Positions 15,661-24,184 of a DNA stretch of 34,305 nt are shown here, one piece after another. The notes under the pieces are model-generated. The model saw nothing but the letters and a program-made list of their open reading frames with translations. It ran no database searches and was not told the DNA's origin. Source of the DNA: an uncultured Acidaminococcus sp. (GTDB lineage Bacteria; Bacillota; Negativicutes; Acidaminococcales; Acidaminococcaceae); the NCBI GenBank assembly GCA_905213155.1, contig CAJMHI010000019.1:1-34305 (forward strand), written 5' to 3'. Position 1 is the stretch's first letter, and the number at the start of each line of letters is the position of its first letter. A program made the position numbers and the translations under genes.

Positions 15661-15840
15661 ATGGCTACTGAGATCAGAGTTGGCAAAACCGAGTCTTTGG
15701 ACAGCGCGCTGCGGCGTTTCAAACGTGCTACGCAGAAAGCAGGCGTTCTCTCCGAAGTGCGGAAACGTGAACACTACGAAAAACCTAGCGTTAAACGGAA
15801 AAAGAAGTCTGAAGCTGCCAGAAAGCGCAAAACCAGATAA
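15661..15840 (+). CDS. rpsU: 30S ribosomal protein S21
   Basis: A 59-residue basic protein starting MATEIRVGKTESLDSALRRF and ending in a Lys/Arg-rich tail, the typical S21 form and length. S21 joins the 30S platform near the anti-Shine-Dalgarno region. The ATG at 15661 follows the purine-rich GGAGGGAGGG at 15645-15654. The yqeY homologue follows 20 bases later, as in B. subtilis. Confidence 0.97.
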   Translation: MATEIRVGKTESLDSALRRFKRATQKAGVLSEVRKREHYEKPSVKRKKKSEAARKRKTR

Positions 15841-15860
15841 TACGTTTGGGGGCGTGCACT

Positions 15861-16304
15861 GTGTCTTTACGGGATATTCTACAAACCGATATGAAGCAGG
15901 CTATGAAAGACCGTGACAAACTGCGGTTAGCAGTGTTGCGGATGGCTTGGGCTGCCATACGGAATAAAGAAATTGACGAAAAGACCGAATTGAAGGATGA
16001 CCAGGTACTGGCTGTCCTCAGCAAAGAAGTCAAACAAAGAGAAGATACCATTTCGGAAATCCAAGACGCTAACCGGCCGGATTTGGTAGAAAAGAATCAG
16101 CAGGAAATTGACGTGCTGAAACACTACCTGCCCCAGCAGCTAAGCGACGAAGAACTGAAACAAGTGGTAGAAGATGCCATTGCTAAAAGCGGCGCCAAGT
16201 CTATGAAAGATATGGGCAAAGTAATGGGAATGGTCATTGCACAGACCCGGGGTAAAGCCGAAGGCAAACGGGTCAGCACCATGGTGAAATCTCTCTTGGG
16301 TTGA
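15861..16304 (+). CDS. GatB/YqeY domain-containing protein
   Basis: A 147-residue helical protein of the YqeY family, which resembles the C-terminal tRNA-binding tail of amidotransferase subunit GatB. Typical segments are MKDRDKLRLAVLRM, ISEIQDANRPDLVEK and YLPQQLSDEEL. Its role is not established; association with rpsU and sometimes dnaG or rpoD suggests a translation-linked function. The GTG start at 15861 is preceded by GGGGG eight bases upstream; a TTG further up would add five atypical residues. It ends just before a strong terminator. Confidence 0.92.
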   Translation: MSLRDILQTDMKQAMKDRDKLRLAVLRMAWAAIRNKEIDEKTELKDDQVLAVLSKEVKQREDTISEIQDANRPDLVEKNQQEIDVLKHYLPQQLSDEELKQVVEDAIAKSGAKSMKDMGKVMGMVIAQTRGKAEGKRVSTMVKSLLG

Positions 16305-16318
16305 AACCAGACAGAGGA

Positions 16319-16356
16319 ACAGGGGAATGTCCAGTGCGGATGTTCTCCTGTTTTTT
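16319..16356 (+). terminator. rho-independent terminator after the YqeY gene
   Basis: A 14-bp stem with three G-U pairs (16319-16332 with 16338-16351), a 5-base loop and a run of six T residues. Confidence 0.9.
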
Positions 16357-16404
16357 ATTCTACAAGTAGCGCGTATAAGGAATTGAAAGAACGGAGGCAA
16401 GCTC

Positions 16405-17778
16405 ATGGAAGAAACCTACAGCAGAAAGGAATCCGCCTGGGCGCGGATGGACGACAAAGAACGGATCGCCGTCATGGAATACGGTGACCGGTATAAAAAA
16501 TTCTTGGATACGGCTCGGACAGAACGGCTGGCTGTGAAGGAGATTTTGCGCCAGGCCGAAGCCGCTGGCTTTAAACCACTGTACGATTGCACAGAACTAA
16601 AGCCGGGAGATAAGGTGTACTGGAACCAGAAAGGAAAATCCTGTATCCTGGCTGTCATCGGTACAGAACCGGTGTACGAAGGGCTTAAAATCGTAGGCTC
16701 CCATGTGGATGCACCACGGCTGGATCTAAAAGGAAATCCGGTGCATGAACAAGATGGGGTGGCTTATTTCCGTACCCATTATTATGGCGGAATCAAAAAA
16801 TACCAGTGGCCCTGTATTCCCCTGGCATTAATCGGTGTGATCTATAATAAAGCCGGAGAAAAAATCGAAATCAATATTGGTATGGATGAGCAGGATCCGG
16901 TATTTTATATCACGGATCTCTTGCCCCATATGGCCCAGGATCAGATGAAGAAAACGCTGGCGGAAGGGGTTACTGGCGAGCAGCTCCAGGCCGTGATTGG
17001 CTCCCACAATGACCATGATGAAAAACTGCAGGATGCTGTGATGAAGCTCCTGAAGGAAAGATATGGGATTGAAGAGGAAGATTTTACCACGGCAGAACTG
17101 GAACTGGTGCCGGCCATGAAGAGCCGTGATGTGGGCTTTGACCGTTCTATGATTGCCTCCTATGGGCAGGATGACCGTGTATGCTCTTATGCCAATCTGG
17201 AAGGGATTTTGCAAGCGCTTCCCGGCACTAAAACTCAGGCGGCGCTCTTTACCGACAAGGAAGAAATTGGTTCCTACGGCAATACCGGCATGGAGTCCGC
17301 CTATTTCGTAAAATTTGTTATGAAACTTTTGTCTTTGCAAAATCGGGGCAGTCTATTGGATTTCTACGAAACCATGGAACATAGTGAAATGCTTTCTGCG
17401 GATGTGAATGCCTGCATGGATCCTATGTTCCCTGAAGTTACGGAAAAAGACAATTCCTCCCTTTTGGGCTATGGAATCGCCCTTACCAAATACACCGGGG
17501 CCCGGGGCAAAGCCGGTAGCAACGATGCCAATAGCGAATTTATGCAAAAAGTGCGGTGCATCTTTAACGAAAATGGTGTTGCCTGGCAGATTGGAGAACT
17601 GGGCAAGGTGGACCAGGGCGGCGGCGGTACCATCGCCTTTATGCTGGCGGACTGGGGCGTAGAAGTGGTTGACTGCGGGACGGCCATGCTGAGCATGCAT
17701 TCTCCCTATGACCTTTTGTCCAAAGCCGATGCTTATGAGACCTATCGTGCCTATAAAGCTTTTTATGAAAGCAAGTAA
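16405..17778 (+). CDS. M18 family aminopeptidase
   Basis: A 457-residue cytosolic metallo-aminopeptidase. The first metal motif GSHVDAPRLDL includes His100 and Asp102. QDDRVCSY contains the bridging Asp, DKEEIGS at 284-290 the catalytic Glu pair, and MHSPYDLLSKAD near the C terminus the last His. It removes N-terminal, often acidic, residues from peptides. ATG 16405 follows CGGAGG. The gene is bracketed by terminators on both sides, so it is monocistronic. I saw no convincing promoter in the 48 bases after the upstream T-run. Confidence 0.95.
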   Translation: MEETYSRKESAWARMDDKERIAVMEYGDRYKKFLDTARTERLAVKEILRQAEAAGFKPLYDCTELKPGDKVYWNQKGKSCILAVIGTEPVYEGLKIVGSHVDAPRLDLKGNPVHEQDGVAYFRTHYYGGIKKYQWPCIPLALIGVIYNKAGEKIEINIGMDEQDPVFYITDLLPHMAQDQMKKTLAEGVTGEQLQAVIGSHNDHDEKLQDAVMKLLKERYGIEEEDFTTAELELVPAMKSRDVGFDRSMIASYGQDDRVCSYANLEGILQALPGTKTQAALFTDKEEIGSYGNTGMESAYFVKFVMKLLSLQNRGSLLDFYETMEHSEMLSADVNACMDPMFPEVTEKDNSSLLGYGIALTKYTGARGKAGSNDANSEFMQKVRCIFNENGVAWQIGELGKVDQGGGGTIAFMLADWGVEVVDCGTAMLSMHSPYDLLSKADAYETYRAYKAFYESK

Positions 17779-17789
17779 ACCTGCTATCC

Positions 17790-17822
17790 AATGGCCTTCC
17801 TTATCTTAGGAGGGCCATTTTC
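17790..17822 (+). terminator. terminator after the M18 aminopeptidase gene
   Basis: An 11-bp stem (17790-17800 with 17809-17819, one G-U pair) with an 8-base loop and a short run of four T residues. Confidence 0.7.
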
Positions 17823-17854
17823 CATGGAATAAAAGATTGTCATGGTTTCTTCAT

Positions 17855-17882
17855 TTGACAGAGCGGGGATTGATGCTATAAT
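17855..17882 (+). promoter_or_regulatory. strong promoter of the amidase gene
   Basis: Perfect TTGACA at 17855-17860, 16-base spacer and perfect TATAAT at 17877-17882, plus the extended TGC at 17874-17876. A leader of about 80 bases follows. Confidence 0.88.
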
Positions 17883-17968
17883 ACAGTTTGTACAAATAAT
17901 TGCATATGCGGGCAGCCTGGTTGTCTGAACATCGAGCTGCTTTTTGTTTGTAAAGAGGCGTCTATGGA

Positions 17969-18778
17969 GTGAAGAAAAAATATTTGCAGCGATTCGTATG
18001 TCTTTCTGCTAGCGCATGTATCCTGTGCAGCGGTACTGCGGTGGCTACTGCGGCGGTACGGGTGGGAATGGATTCCAACCATACTGTGAACCAGACTGTC
18101 CAACAGACACTGCTTGTGAAACCAAATGCGGTAGGACAAGTGGCACTTTCCCGAAAAAGCAAAGTAAAGAGCGGCCATAAATCCTGGCGGGAGCGGGTCA
18201 AAGAACGGGAGCAGCAGCGCAAACAAGAGCAAGAGGATGAAAAGGGTAACAGGGTGTATAATCCGACAAGGGATAAAGCTCCCAGTGAAGGGCTTTTCAT
18301 CAAGGAGACCAATCTGCAGTTTCGAGGAAAGCTGTATGTCCGGCCTCGGACGGATATGATTGTCATTCACCATGTTGGCGTTCCCAGTGGGGATATTTCC
18401 GCCGCCCAGATTCACCAGGCCCATTTGAAAAATGGCTGGTGCGGGATTGGCTACCACTATGTGATTCGGAAAAACGGCATCATCGAACGAGGACGGCCTC
18501 TTGTGACCATAGGGGCGCATGCCTATGGGCAGAATGATCACACCGTGGGAATCAATGTGACCGGAAATTTTGAATGGGAAAAGCCCACCACATATCAACT
18601 GAAGGCATTGGCGAACCTGGTCACGGCATTGTGCCGGATCTATCACCTGGACCCCAATATGCACACGGTGGTGGGACACCGGGATGTGAATGATACAGCG
18701 TGCCCTGGGCGCAATTTGTATGCCAAACTGCCGGATATCCGCTGGCAGGTGCGCAAAAATCTGCACTTGGTGCGGTAG
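17969..18778 (+). CDS. secreted N-acetylmuramoyl-L-alanine amidase
   Basis: A 269-residue exported peptidoglycan hydrolase. A signal peptide (basic start, then hydrophobic to about residue 28, cleavage near ATA) is followed by a Lys/Arg/Glu-rich linker to about residue 105. An amidase_2/PGRP domain then begins at MIVIHHVG. The zinc ligands are His134, His237 (GHRDV) and Cys245 (ACPG), and GYHYVI carries the conserved Tyr. It cleaves the bond between MurNAc and the stem peptide. The GTG start at 17969 follows AAGAGGC. It has its own promoter and is followed by the alaS promoter. The charged linker could span or bind wall polymers, which is inference. Confidence 0.92.
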   Translation: MKKKYLQRFVCLSASACILCSGTAVATAAVRVGMDSNHTVNQTVQQTLLVKPNAVGQVALSRKSKVKSGHKSWRERVKEREQQRKQEQEDEKGNRVYNPTRDKAPSEGLFIKETNLQFRGKLYVRPRTDMIVIHHVGVPSGDISAAQIHQAHLKNGWCGIGYHYVIRKNGIIERGRPLVTIGAHAYGQNDHTVGINVTGNFEWEKPTTYQLKALANLVTALCRIYHLDPNMHTVVGHRDVNDTACPGRNLYAKLPDIRWQVRKNLHLVR

Positions 18779-18786
18779 GCATGTCA

Positions 18787-18815
18787 TTGACAGAGTGGTG
18801 AAAATTGTCTATAAT
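18787..18815 (+). promoter_or_regulatory. promoter of alaS
   Basis: Perfect TTGACA at 18787-18792 and perfect TATAAT at 18810-18815, 17 bases apart. The leader of about 65 bases contains the palindrome GCGCCGGCGC at 18855-18864. It is too short for a T-box riboswitch. Confidence 0.9.
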
Positions 18816-18885
18816 TTTTTAGATACGAAGGAAAAATTTCCGGGGCAGTAACGGGCGCCGGCGCAAAGAATAGGGAGAGTTTTGC

Positions 18886-21513
18886 ATGAAAAAGTTAACG
18901 GGTAACGAAATTCGCCAAAAGTTTTTAGATTTCTTCAAGGAGCGGGGCCACTTGGTTTTACCCAGTGCGTCTCTGATTCCTCATGATGATCCTACGCTTT
19001 TGCTTATTGGCGCTGGCATGGCGCCGCTAAAACCGTATTTTACGGGTAAGGTGAAACCGCCTTCTCCCCGGATCACTACCTGCCAGAAATGCGTCCGTAC
19101 TGGTGATATTGAAAATGTAGGGCATACGGCCCGGCACCATACCTATTTTGAAATGCTGGGCAATTTTTCTTTTGGGGATTATTTTAAGAAAGAAGTTATT
19201 CCCTGGGCTTGGGAATTTTTGACTAAAGAACTGGAACTACCGAAAGAAAAACTGTGGATTACGGTGTATCCTGACGACCAGGAGGCCTATGACCTGTGGC
19301 ATGATGTGTGCGGCGTGCCGTCAGAGCGGATCGTAAAGCTGGAGGATAACTGGTGGGAAATTACCAGCGGTGGTCCCTGCGGTCCGGATTCAGAAATTCA
19401 TATTGACCTGGGCGAAGATAAAGGGTGCGGCGAGCCAACCTGCGGACCTGGGTGTGATTGTGGCCGTTTCCTGGAATTATGGAACCTGGTATTCACCCAG
19501 TACAATAAAGAGGCCGATGGCACGTATATCCCGCTACAACATAAAAACATTGACACCGGGCTGGGGCTGGAACGGGTAGCGTCCGTATTGCAAGGCGTTC
19601 CCAATAACTTTGAAACGGACTTAATCTTCCCGCTGATCCAATATGCCTGTGATATATCCGGTAAGCACTATCATGAAGACCCCCAGACGGATATTTCGCT
19701 GAAAGTTATCGCGGACCATGCTCGTTCACTCACCTTTATGATTGGGGATGGCATTCTGCCCAGCAACGAAGGGCGCGGGTATATTTTACGCCGGGTATTG
19801 CGGCGTGCTGTCCGCCATGGCCGGCAAATCGGGATTACCAAGGAGTTCTTGGCAGGAGCCGCAGATCTGGTCATCTCCATGTATGGGGACTACTACACAG
19901 ATCTGAAAGAAAAGCAGAGCTATATTGAAAAAGTCATTACCATGGAAGAACAAAGCTTCCTGGCGACGCTAGAACAAGGCACCGCTCTCTTAAATGAAAA
20001 GATTGATTTGCTGAAGAAAGCCGGGGAAACCGTACTTTCCGGTGCCGATGCTTTCCAGCTGTATGATACCTTCGGCTTTCCTTGGGAGCTTACAGAAGAA
20101 ATTCTGGAAGAGCAGGGCATGGGTATGGATAAATCGGGCTTTGATGCTGCCATGGAAGCGCAGCGTGACAGAGCGCGGGCAGCCCGTAACGACCAGGAAG
20201 GCAAGCCGGTTCTGTATGATACACGGCATTTGAAGCTGGGAGAACTAACAGTAGCGGAAGACAGCCACGAAGGAACGGTAGCAGCCCTTTTCCCACTGCG
20301 GGAAACTCAGGCTGTACCCAAAGGTGAGCATGGGGACGAACTGGCCGTGATATTGTCCAATACGGCTTTCCATGCGGAAGGCGGCGGGCAGCTGGGAGAT
20401 AATGGCCGCTTGGTAGGAACAAACGGTATCTTTGACGTACTGGATACTAAAAAACTACCGGATGGCACTACCATTCATTTAGGGAAAGTGGTGGAAGGTT
20501 CCCTGTCCACGGGCGATACCGTGACCTTTGAGGTGAATCTGGACCGCCGGGCTGCCATTGCCCGGAACCATACGGCTACGCACCTGCTCCATGCAGCACT
20601 GAAAAAAGTGCTGGGAGACCATGTGAACCAGGCCGGCAGTTATGTGGGACCGGATCGGCTGCGTTTTGATTTTTCCCATTTCTCCCCTGTTAGCAGTGAG
20701 GAACTGCTGGCGGTGGAAGATCTGGTCAATGAAAAAATTTTGGATGCCATTGACGTGGAGATTTCCGAACAAGATTTGGAAGAAGCTAAGGCAAAGGGTG
20801 CCATGGCCCTATTTGGGGAAAAATATGGACGCATCGTGCGGGTGGTAAATGTGCCAGGCTATAGCATGGAACTGTGCGGCGGGGTGCATGTAAAAAATAC
20901 TTCCAATATCGGTATGTTTAAGATCCTGTCCGAATCCAGTGTAGGATCCGGAGTGCGGAGAATTGAAGCCGTTACGGGGACGGGTGCTTTGCAGTATACC
21001 CGGGAATTGGAATCCATCCTTGCAGAAGCAGCCGACGCCGTAAAAGGCCGCCCAGGCAATCTGGTGGAGCGGATTCATGCTCTGCAAGAAGAAGTACGCA
21101 ACGATAAGCGGCGTGCTGATGAAGCAGAACGGAAACTGCTGGCGGCAGCTGCCCAGGATGTGACCAGTGGGATGCGTACCATCCAAGGTGTGCCTACCCT
21201 GGTGCAGGAAGTCAACGTAGCAGATGTAGGGGCCTTGCGGCAGATGGGGGATACCCTGCGAGATAAGACTGGCGGCGTAGTGGTGCTTTTGGCACCTGTT
21301 GCTGACGACAAGGTGAATGTTCTTGTCATGGCTTCTAAAGAAGCAGTACAAAAAGGCATTCACGCCGGTAAATTGGTAAAAGCTGTGGCACAGGTCATGG
21401 GCGGTAACGGCGGCGGTCGGCCGGATATGGCCCAAGCTGGCGGCAGGGACAAGAGTAAAATCAAAGAAGCTATGGAACAGGCCTGGAGCCTGATTGGGGA
21501 GCAGATCCACTAA
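18886..21513 (+). CDS. alaS: alanine--tRNA ligase
   Basis: An 875-residue full-length alanyl-tRNA synthetase. The class II catalytic core has the TCQKCVRTGDIENVG and HTYFEMLGNFSFGDYF motifs and GDGILPSNEGRGYILRR. The editing domain holds the zinc site His562, His566, Cys664 and His668 (HTATH and CGGVH), and a C-terminal DHHA1 domain contains the Gly-rich GGNGGGRPDMAQAGG. It charges tRNA-Ala and clears mis-charged Ser or Gly. ATG 18886 follows GGGAGAG. It heads the alaS-ireB-ruvX-DUF1292-mltG cluster conserved in Firmicutes, interrupted here by a TetR gene 12 bases downstream. Confidence 0.98.
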   Translation: MKKLTGNEIRQKFLDFFKERGHLVLPSASLIPHDDPTLLLIGAGMAPLKPYFTGKVKPPSPRITTCQKCVRTGDIENVGHTARHHTYFEMLGNFSFGDYFKKEVIPWAWEFLTKELELPKEKLWITVYPDDQEAYDLWHDVCGVPSERIVKLEDNWWEITSGGPCGPDSEIHIDLGEDKGCGEPTCGPGCDCGRFLELWNLVFTQYNKEADGTYIPLQHKNIDTGLGLERVASVLQGVPNNFETDLIFPLIQYACDISGKHYHEDPQTDISLKVIADHARSLTFMIGDGILPSNEGRGYILRRVLRRAVRHGRQIGITKEFLAGAADLVISMYGDYYTDLKEKQSYIEKVITMEEQSFLATLEQGTALLNEKIDLLKKAGETVLSGADAFQLYDTFGFPWELTEEILEEQGMGMDKSGFDAAMEAQRDRARAARNDQEGKPVLYDTRHLKLGELTVAEDSHEGTVAALFPLRETQAVPKGEHGDELAVILSNTAFHAEGGGQLGDNGRLVGTNGIFDVLDTKKLPDGTTIHLGKVVEGSLSTGDTVTFEVNLDRRAAIARNHTATHLLHAALKKVLGDHVNQAGSYVGPDRLRFDFSHFSPVSSEELLAVEDLVNEKILDAIDVEISEQDLEEAKAKGAMALFGEKYGRIVRVVNVPGYSMELCGGVHVKNTSNIGMFKILSESSVGSGVRRIEAVTGTGALQYTRELESILAEAADAVKGRPGNLVERIHALQEEVRNDKRRADEAERKLLAAAAQDVTSGMRTIQGVPTLVQEVNVADVGALRQMGDTLRDKTGGVVVLLAPVADDKVNVLVMASKEAVQKGIHAGKLVKAVAQVMGGNGGGRPDMAQAGGRDKSKIKEAMEQAWSLIGEQIH

Positions 21514-21525
21514 GAGGGTGAAGCG

Positions 21526-22068
21526 ATGGACGCAGAGGAAAAAGTAAAGGACCAGCTAGGAAAAGCCCTTTACAAACTGATGGAAGAAAAACCTCTTCGC
21601 AAAATTACCGAAGAGGAAATCGTCAAAGCGGCAGGCGTATCCCAAGCGGATTTTACGGCCTATTTTCATAGCCGGCGGGATTTGGCCCACTGGGTCTATG
21701 TGCATATTCTGGCACTGCATGGCAAAGATATCATGCGCAGTCACTGCTGGTCTGAGGCGACGTATAAAAAATTTCAGCTGTATGCCAAACATTTGAAATT
21801 TCTCCAAAATCTCTATACCAGTTGTGACGTGGAGCGGGTACGGGAAACCAACCGGCGTTTTGTACGGGATGCCTATCATTATCTCCTGAGAACCCAGGGC
21901 GGCGACTTGAAAAATCCCCATGTGCATTTTGCCGTAGAAATGTTTGTGGTGGGCGGCGAGGAAATGACCATGCGCTGGATTCTGGATGGCATGAATGTTC
22001 CTATTGAAGTCATGCTGGTGTTGTTCCAAGAAGCGGTACCCAAAAATATCACACACTATTTTTATTGA
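21526..22068 (+). CDS. TetR/AcrR family transcriptional regulator
   Basis: A 180-residue one-domain regulator with the TetR N-terminal helix-turn-helix. KALYKLMEEKPLRKITEEEIVKAA is followed by the recognition-helix segment GVSQADFTAYFHSRRDL, roughly residues 12-55. The C-terminal ligand domain is all-helical and without a recognisable family signature. The start ATG 21526 follows GAGGGTGA. It lies 12 bases after alaS in the same direction, so it is probably co-transcribed. It intrudes between alaS and ireB, which are adjacent in Bacillus. Its targets are unknown; no exporter is adjacent. Confidence 0.82.
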   Translation: MDAEEKVKDQLGKALYKLMEEKPLRKITEEEIVKAAGVSQADFTAYFHSRRDLAHWVYVHILALHGKDIMRSHCWSEATYKKFQLYAKHLKFLQNLYTSCDVERVRETNRRFVRDAYHYLLRTQGGDLKNPHVHFAVEMFVVGGEEMTMRWILDGMNVPIEVMLVLFQEAVPKNITHYFY

Positions 22069-22079
22069 AGAAGGATGCG

Positions 22080-22109
22080 GGGGTTGTCGCGTAGCGTGGC
22101 AACCCCTTT
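22080..22109 (+). terminator. hairpin before ireB, weak terminator
   Basis: Seven Watson-Crick pairs (22080-22086 with 22100-22106) extended by four mixed pairs to a 5-base loop, followed by only three T residues. It may reduce read-through from alaS-tetR or process the message. Confidence 0.4.
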
Positions 22110-22134
22110 ATGTGCAAAAAGGGAGGTCATAGTC

Positions 22135-22395
22135 ATGAGTCATATTTCACAGGAAACTACCATGTTTAAACCGGTCCCGGAAAGCAAAAGCGTAGCCGAG
22201 ACGATCCGGGAAGTTGCCGATGCCCTGAAAGAAAAAGGCTATAATCCTATTGACCAGCTGGCGGGGTATCTTTTGAGCGGAGATCCGGCTTATATCACCA
22301 GCTACAAGGATGCCAGACTGAAAATCCGCCGCTATGAACGGTATGAACTCTTAGAAGCGCTCTTACAGCGGTATTTAAAGGAGCCTAACGCCTGA
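22135..22395 (+). CDS. ireB: IreB family regulatory phosphoprotein (UPF0297, YrzL)
   Basis: An 86-residue protein with the strongly conserved IreB core TTMFKPVPES, ALKEKGYNPIDQLAGYLLSG, DPAYITS and the ARLKIRRYER helix. In Enterococcus IreB is a substrate of the Ser/Thr kinase IreK and moderates cephalosporin resistance; it is phosphorylated on N-terminal threonines, and Thr residues are present here. The start is ATG 22135 after GGGAGG; an upstream in-frame start at 22075 would read through the hairpin. The stop overlaps the ruvX start by one base (TGATG). Confidence 0.92.
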   Translation: MSHISQETTMFKPVPESKSVAETIREVADALKEKGYNPIDQLAGYLLSGDPAYITSYKDARLKIRRYERYELLEALLQRYLKEPNA

Positions 22396-22829
22396 TGCGG
22401 TTTATGGGACTGGATTTGGGAACAAGGACCATCGGCGTTGCCGTCAGCGATGCCATGGGACTGATTGCGCGAGGGGTGGAAACCATCCACCGCAAAGGAG
22501 AAGAAAAAGATTTGGCACGGCTCAGGGAGCTGGTGCAGCAAGAAGAAGCAGAAGCTTTTGTCCTGGGATATCCCAAGAATATGAATGGGACGGTAGGGGA
22601 GCGTGCGAAGGCCAGCGAAGCCTTTAAGGCTGTTTTAGAAAAAGAGTTTCCTTCCATGCAAATTATCCTGTGGGATGAACGGCTTTCCACTGTGGCAGCG
22701 GAAAAAGTTCTTGTCGCAGCGGACGTGCAGAGAAAAAAAAGAAAGGGTCTCATTGACATGATGGCCGCTGTAGTGATTCTGCAAAACTATCTGGACAGCT
22801 TGGGGAGGAGTCTACATGGCAACGCATGA
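22395..22829 (+). CDS. ruvX: Holliday junction resolvase / rRNA maturation nuclease RuvX (YqgF)
   Basis: A 144-residue RNase H-fold nuclease. GLDLGTRTIGVAVSD at residues 5-19 carries the first catalytic Asp. VLGYPKNMNGT is the central motif and WDERLSTVAAEK the second acidic motif. The family was named as a Holliday junction resolvase and in E. coli participates in 16S rRNA 5' processing. The ATG at 22395 shares one base with the ireB stop. The gene overlaps the DUF1292 gene by 14 bases, so all three are coupled. Confidence 0.94.
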   Translation: MRFMGLDLGTRTIGVAVSDAMGLIARGVETIHRKGEEKDLARLRELVQQEEAEAFVLGYPKNMNGTVGERAKASEAFKAVLEKEFPSMQIILWDERLSTVAAEKVLVAADVQRKKRKGLIDMMAAVVILQNYLDSLGRSLHGNA

Positions 22830-23133
22830 AGAAAAACTGGACGAAAAAATGCTGGAATCGGAAGACCAGGGGGATCTGGTAGTTATTACCGACGAGGACG
22901 GCAATGAATCCTATTACCTGGAAGAAATGGTCATCCCTATGGATGGAAAGAATTTTGCCCTTTTGACTGCCGTACAGGAAGAAGAAACAGCGGATGAAGA
23001 GGATGAGGTCATTATTGCCAGGGTGGAGTTTGACGAAAAGGGAGAACCGGTGTACCTAGATCCTACCGACGAGGAATTTTCAGCTGTGCGAAAAGCCTAT
23101 GAAACCATGATGGACGAAATGGACGAGGAGTAA
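22816..23133 (+). CDS. DUF1292 domain-containing protein (YrzB)
   Basis: A 105-residue very acidic protein with the DUF1292 pattern: an N-terminal VVITDEDGNE strand pair, then KNFALLTAV and a long Asp/Glu-rich centre, ending VRKAYETMMDEMDEE. No enzyme motif is visible and no function is established. Position directly after ireB-ruvX is conserved from Bacillus to Clostridia. It starts inside the end of ruvX with a GGAG site nearby. Confidence 0.9.
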   Translation: MATHEEKLDEKMLESEDQGDLVVITDEDGNESYYLEEMVIPMDGKNFALLTAVQEEETADEEDEVIIARVEFDEKGEPVYLDPTDEEFSAVRKAYETMMDEMDEE

Positions 23134-23146
23134 GAGAGCGTACAGG

Positions 23147-24172
23147 ATGAAAAAGAAGTTTTTACCGATCTGTGTAGCCTTTGTGCTGGCACTTTTGTTC
23201 GGCGCTTACTGGTATCTGAATTATTTTAATCCCAACACCAGCCTGGCGACGGGGCAAAAAGTCCGGTTTACGGTCACTGAGGGCATGAGCACACGGGAGA
23301 TAGCAACGCTGCTGCATGACAAAAAGCTGATCCAGACCCCGGAATCTTTTCGGTTGGCAGCCAAAATCAATGGACTGGACAGCCATCTGCAGGCAGGTAA
23401 GTACGAACTCACGGCAGGGATGAGCAACAAAGAAATTATTGATATTCTGTCCCAAGGGCAGGTCCATACCAGCAGCTTTGCCGTACCGGAAGGAGCTACC
23501 ATCAACGAGATTGCCCTGAAATTGGAAAAAGAGCACTTGGGTAGCGCCCAGTCTTTCCGGAATGCTGCGAAAGACTATACGCTCTATCCGTACATGACTA
23601 CTAGCGATCCAGCCGTTGTGTACAAAGCAGAAGGGTTTGCCTGTCCTGCTACGTATAATATCCCTGAGGGCACGGATGAAAAAGAAATCCTAGCCATGAT
23701 GGTACGGGAGTTTAACAGCAAGCTGGAAAATACACTGAAGGATGATCTGCAGAACAGTGCCCGCCCGCTGCGGGATGTGGTGACACTGGCCAGCATGGTG
23801 GAGCGGGAAGCCACCCATAAAGAAGAAATGCCACTGATTGCCGGCGTCTTTATCAAGCGGCTGGAAATTGGTATGCCCATCCAGTCTGATACCACCATTC
23901 AGTATCTTTTCGGGGTCCAGAAAAAAGAAGTTACCTTTGCGGATCTCAAAATCCAGTCCCCATATAATACCTATCTGAATAAAGGACTGCCACCGGGACC
24001 TGTGGGCAATCCCAGTATGGATGCCATCCGAGCCGTTCTCCATCCTGTCATGAGCGATTATTTGTATTTTGTGGCGGATAAGGATGGATACCATCACTTT
24101 ACTAAGACCTACAGTGAACATATGGCCATGATTCAGAAATTGAACCCAGGAGAAAAAATTGATCAGCCATAA
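23147..24172 (+). CDS. mltG: endolytic transglycosylase MltG (YceG-like)
   Basis: A 341-residue membrane-anchored lytic transglycosylase that cuts nascent glycan strands and thereby ends their polymerisation. A single N-terminal membrane helix at about residues 5-25 is followed by a LysM-like region (FTVTEGMSTREIATLL) and the YceG catalytic domain. Glu219 in ASMVEREA is the catalytic acid, equivalent to E. coli Glu218. SDTTIQYL, SPYNTYLNKGLPPGPV and HHFTKTYSEH are conserved. The segment EGFACPATYNIP deviates from the usual EGFLFPDTY. It starts 13 bases after the DUF1292 stop. Confidence 0.95.
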   Translation: MKKKFLPICVAFVLALLFGAYWYLNYFNPNTSLATGQKVRFTVTEGMSTREIATLLHDKKLIQTPESFRLAAKINGLDSHLQAGKYELTAGMSNKEIIDILSQGQVHTSSFAVPEGATINEIALKLEKEHLGSAQSFRNAAKDYTLYPYMTTSDPAVVYKAEGFACPATYNIPEGTDEKEILAMMVREFNSKLENTLKDDLQNSARPLRDVVTLASMVEREATHKEEMPLIAGVFIKRLEIGMPIQSDTTIQYLFGVQKKEVTFADLKIQSPYNTYLNKGLPPGPVGNPSMDAIRAVLHPVMSDYLYFVADKDGYHHFTKTYSEHMAMIQKLNPGEKIDQP

Positions 24173-24184
24173 GGAGAAATTTTC

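Noticed and set aside
18816..18885. T-box riboswitch before alaS
   Set aside because: The leader is only about 70 bases and lacks the T-box consensus and an antiterminator; too short.
20809..21510. 233-codon minus-strand frame opposite alaS
   Set aside because: The plus strand encodes the conserved editing and C-terminal domains of AlaRS; the minus frame is a mirror artefact.
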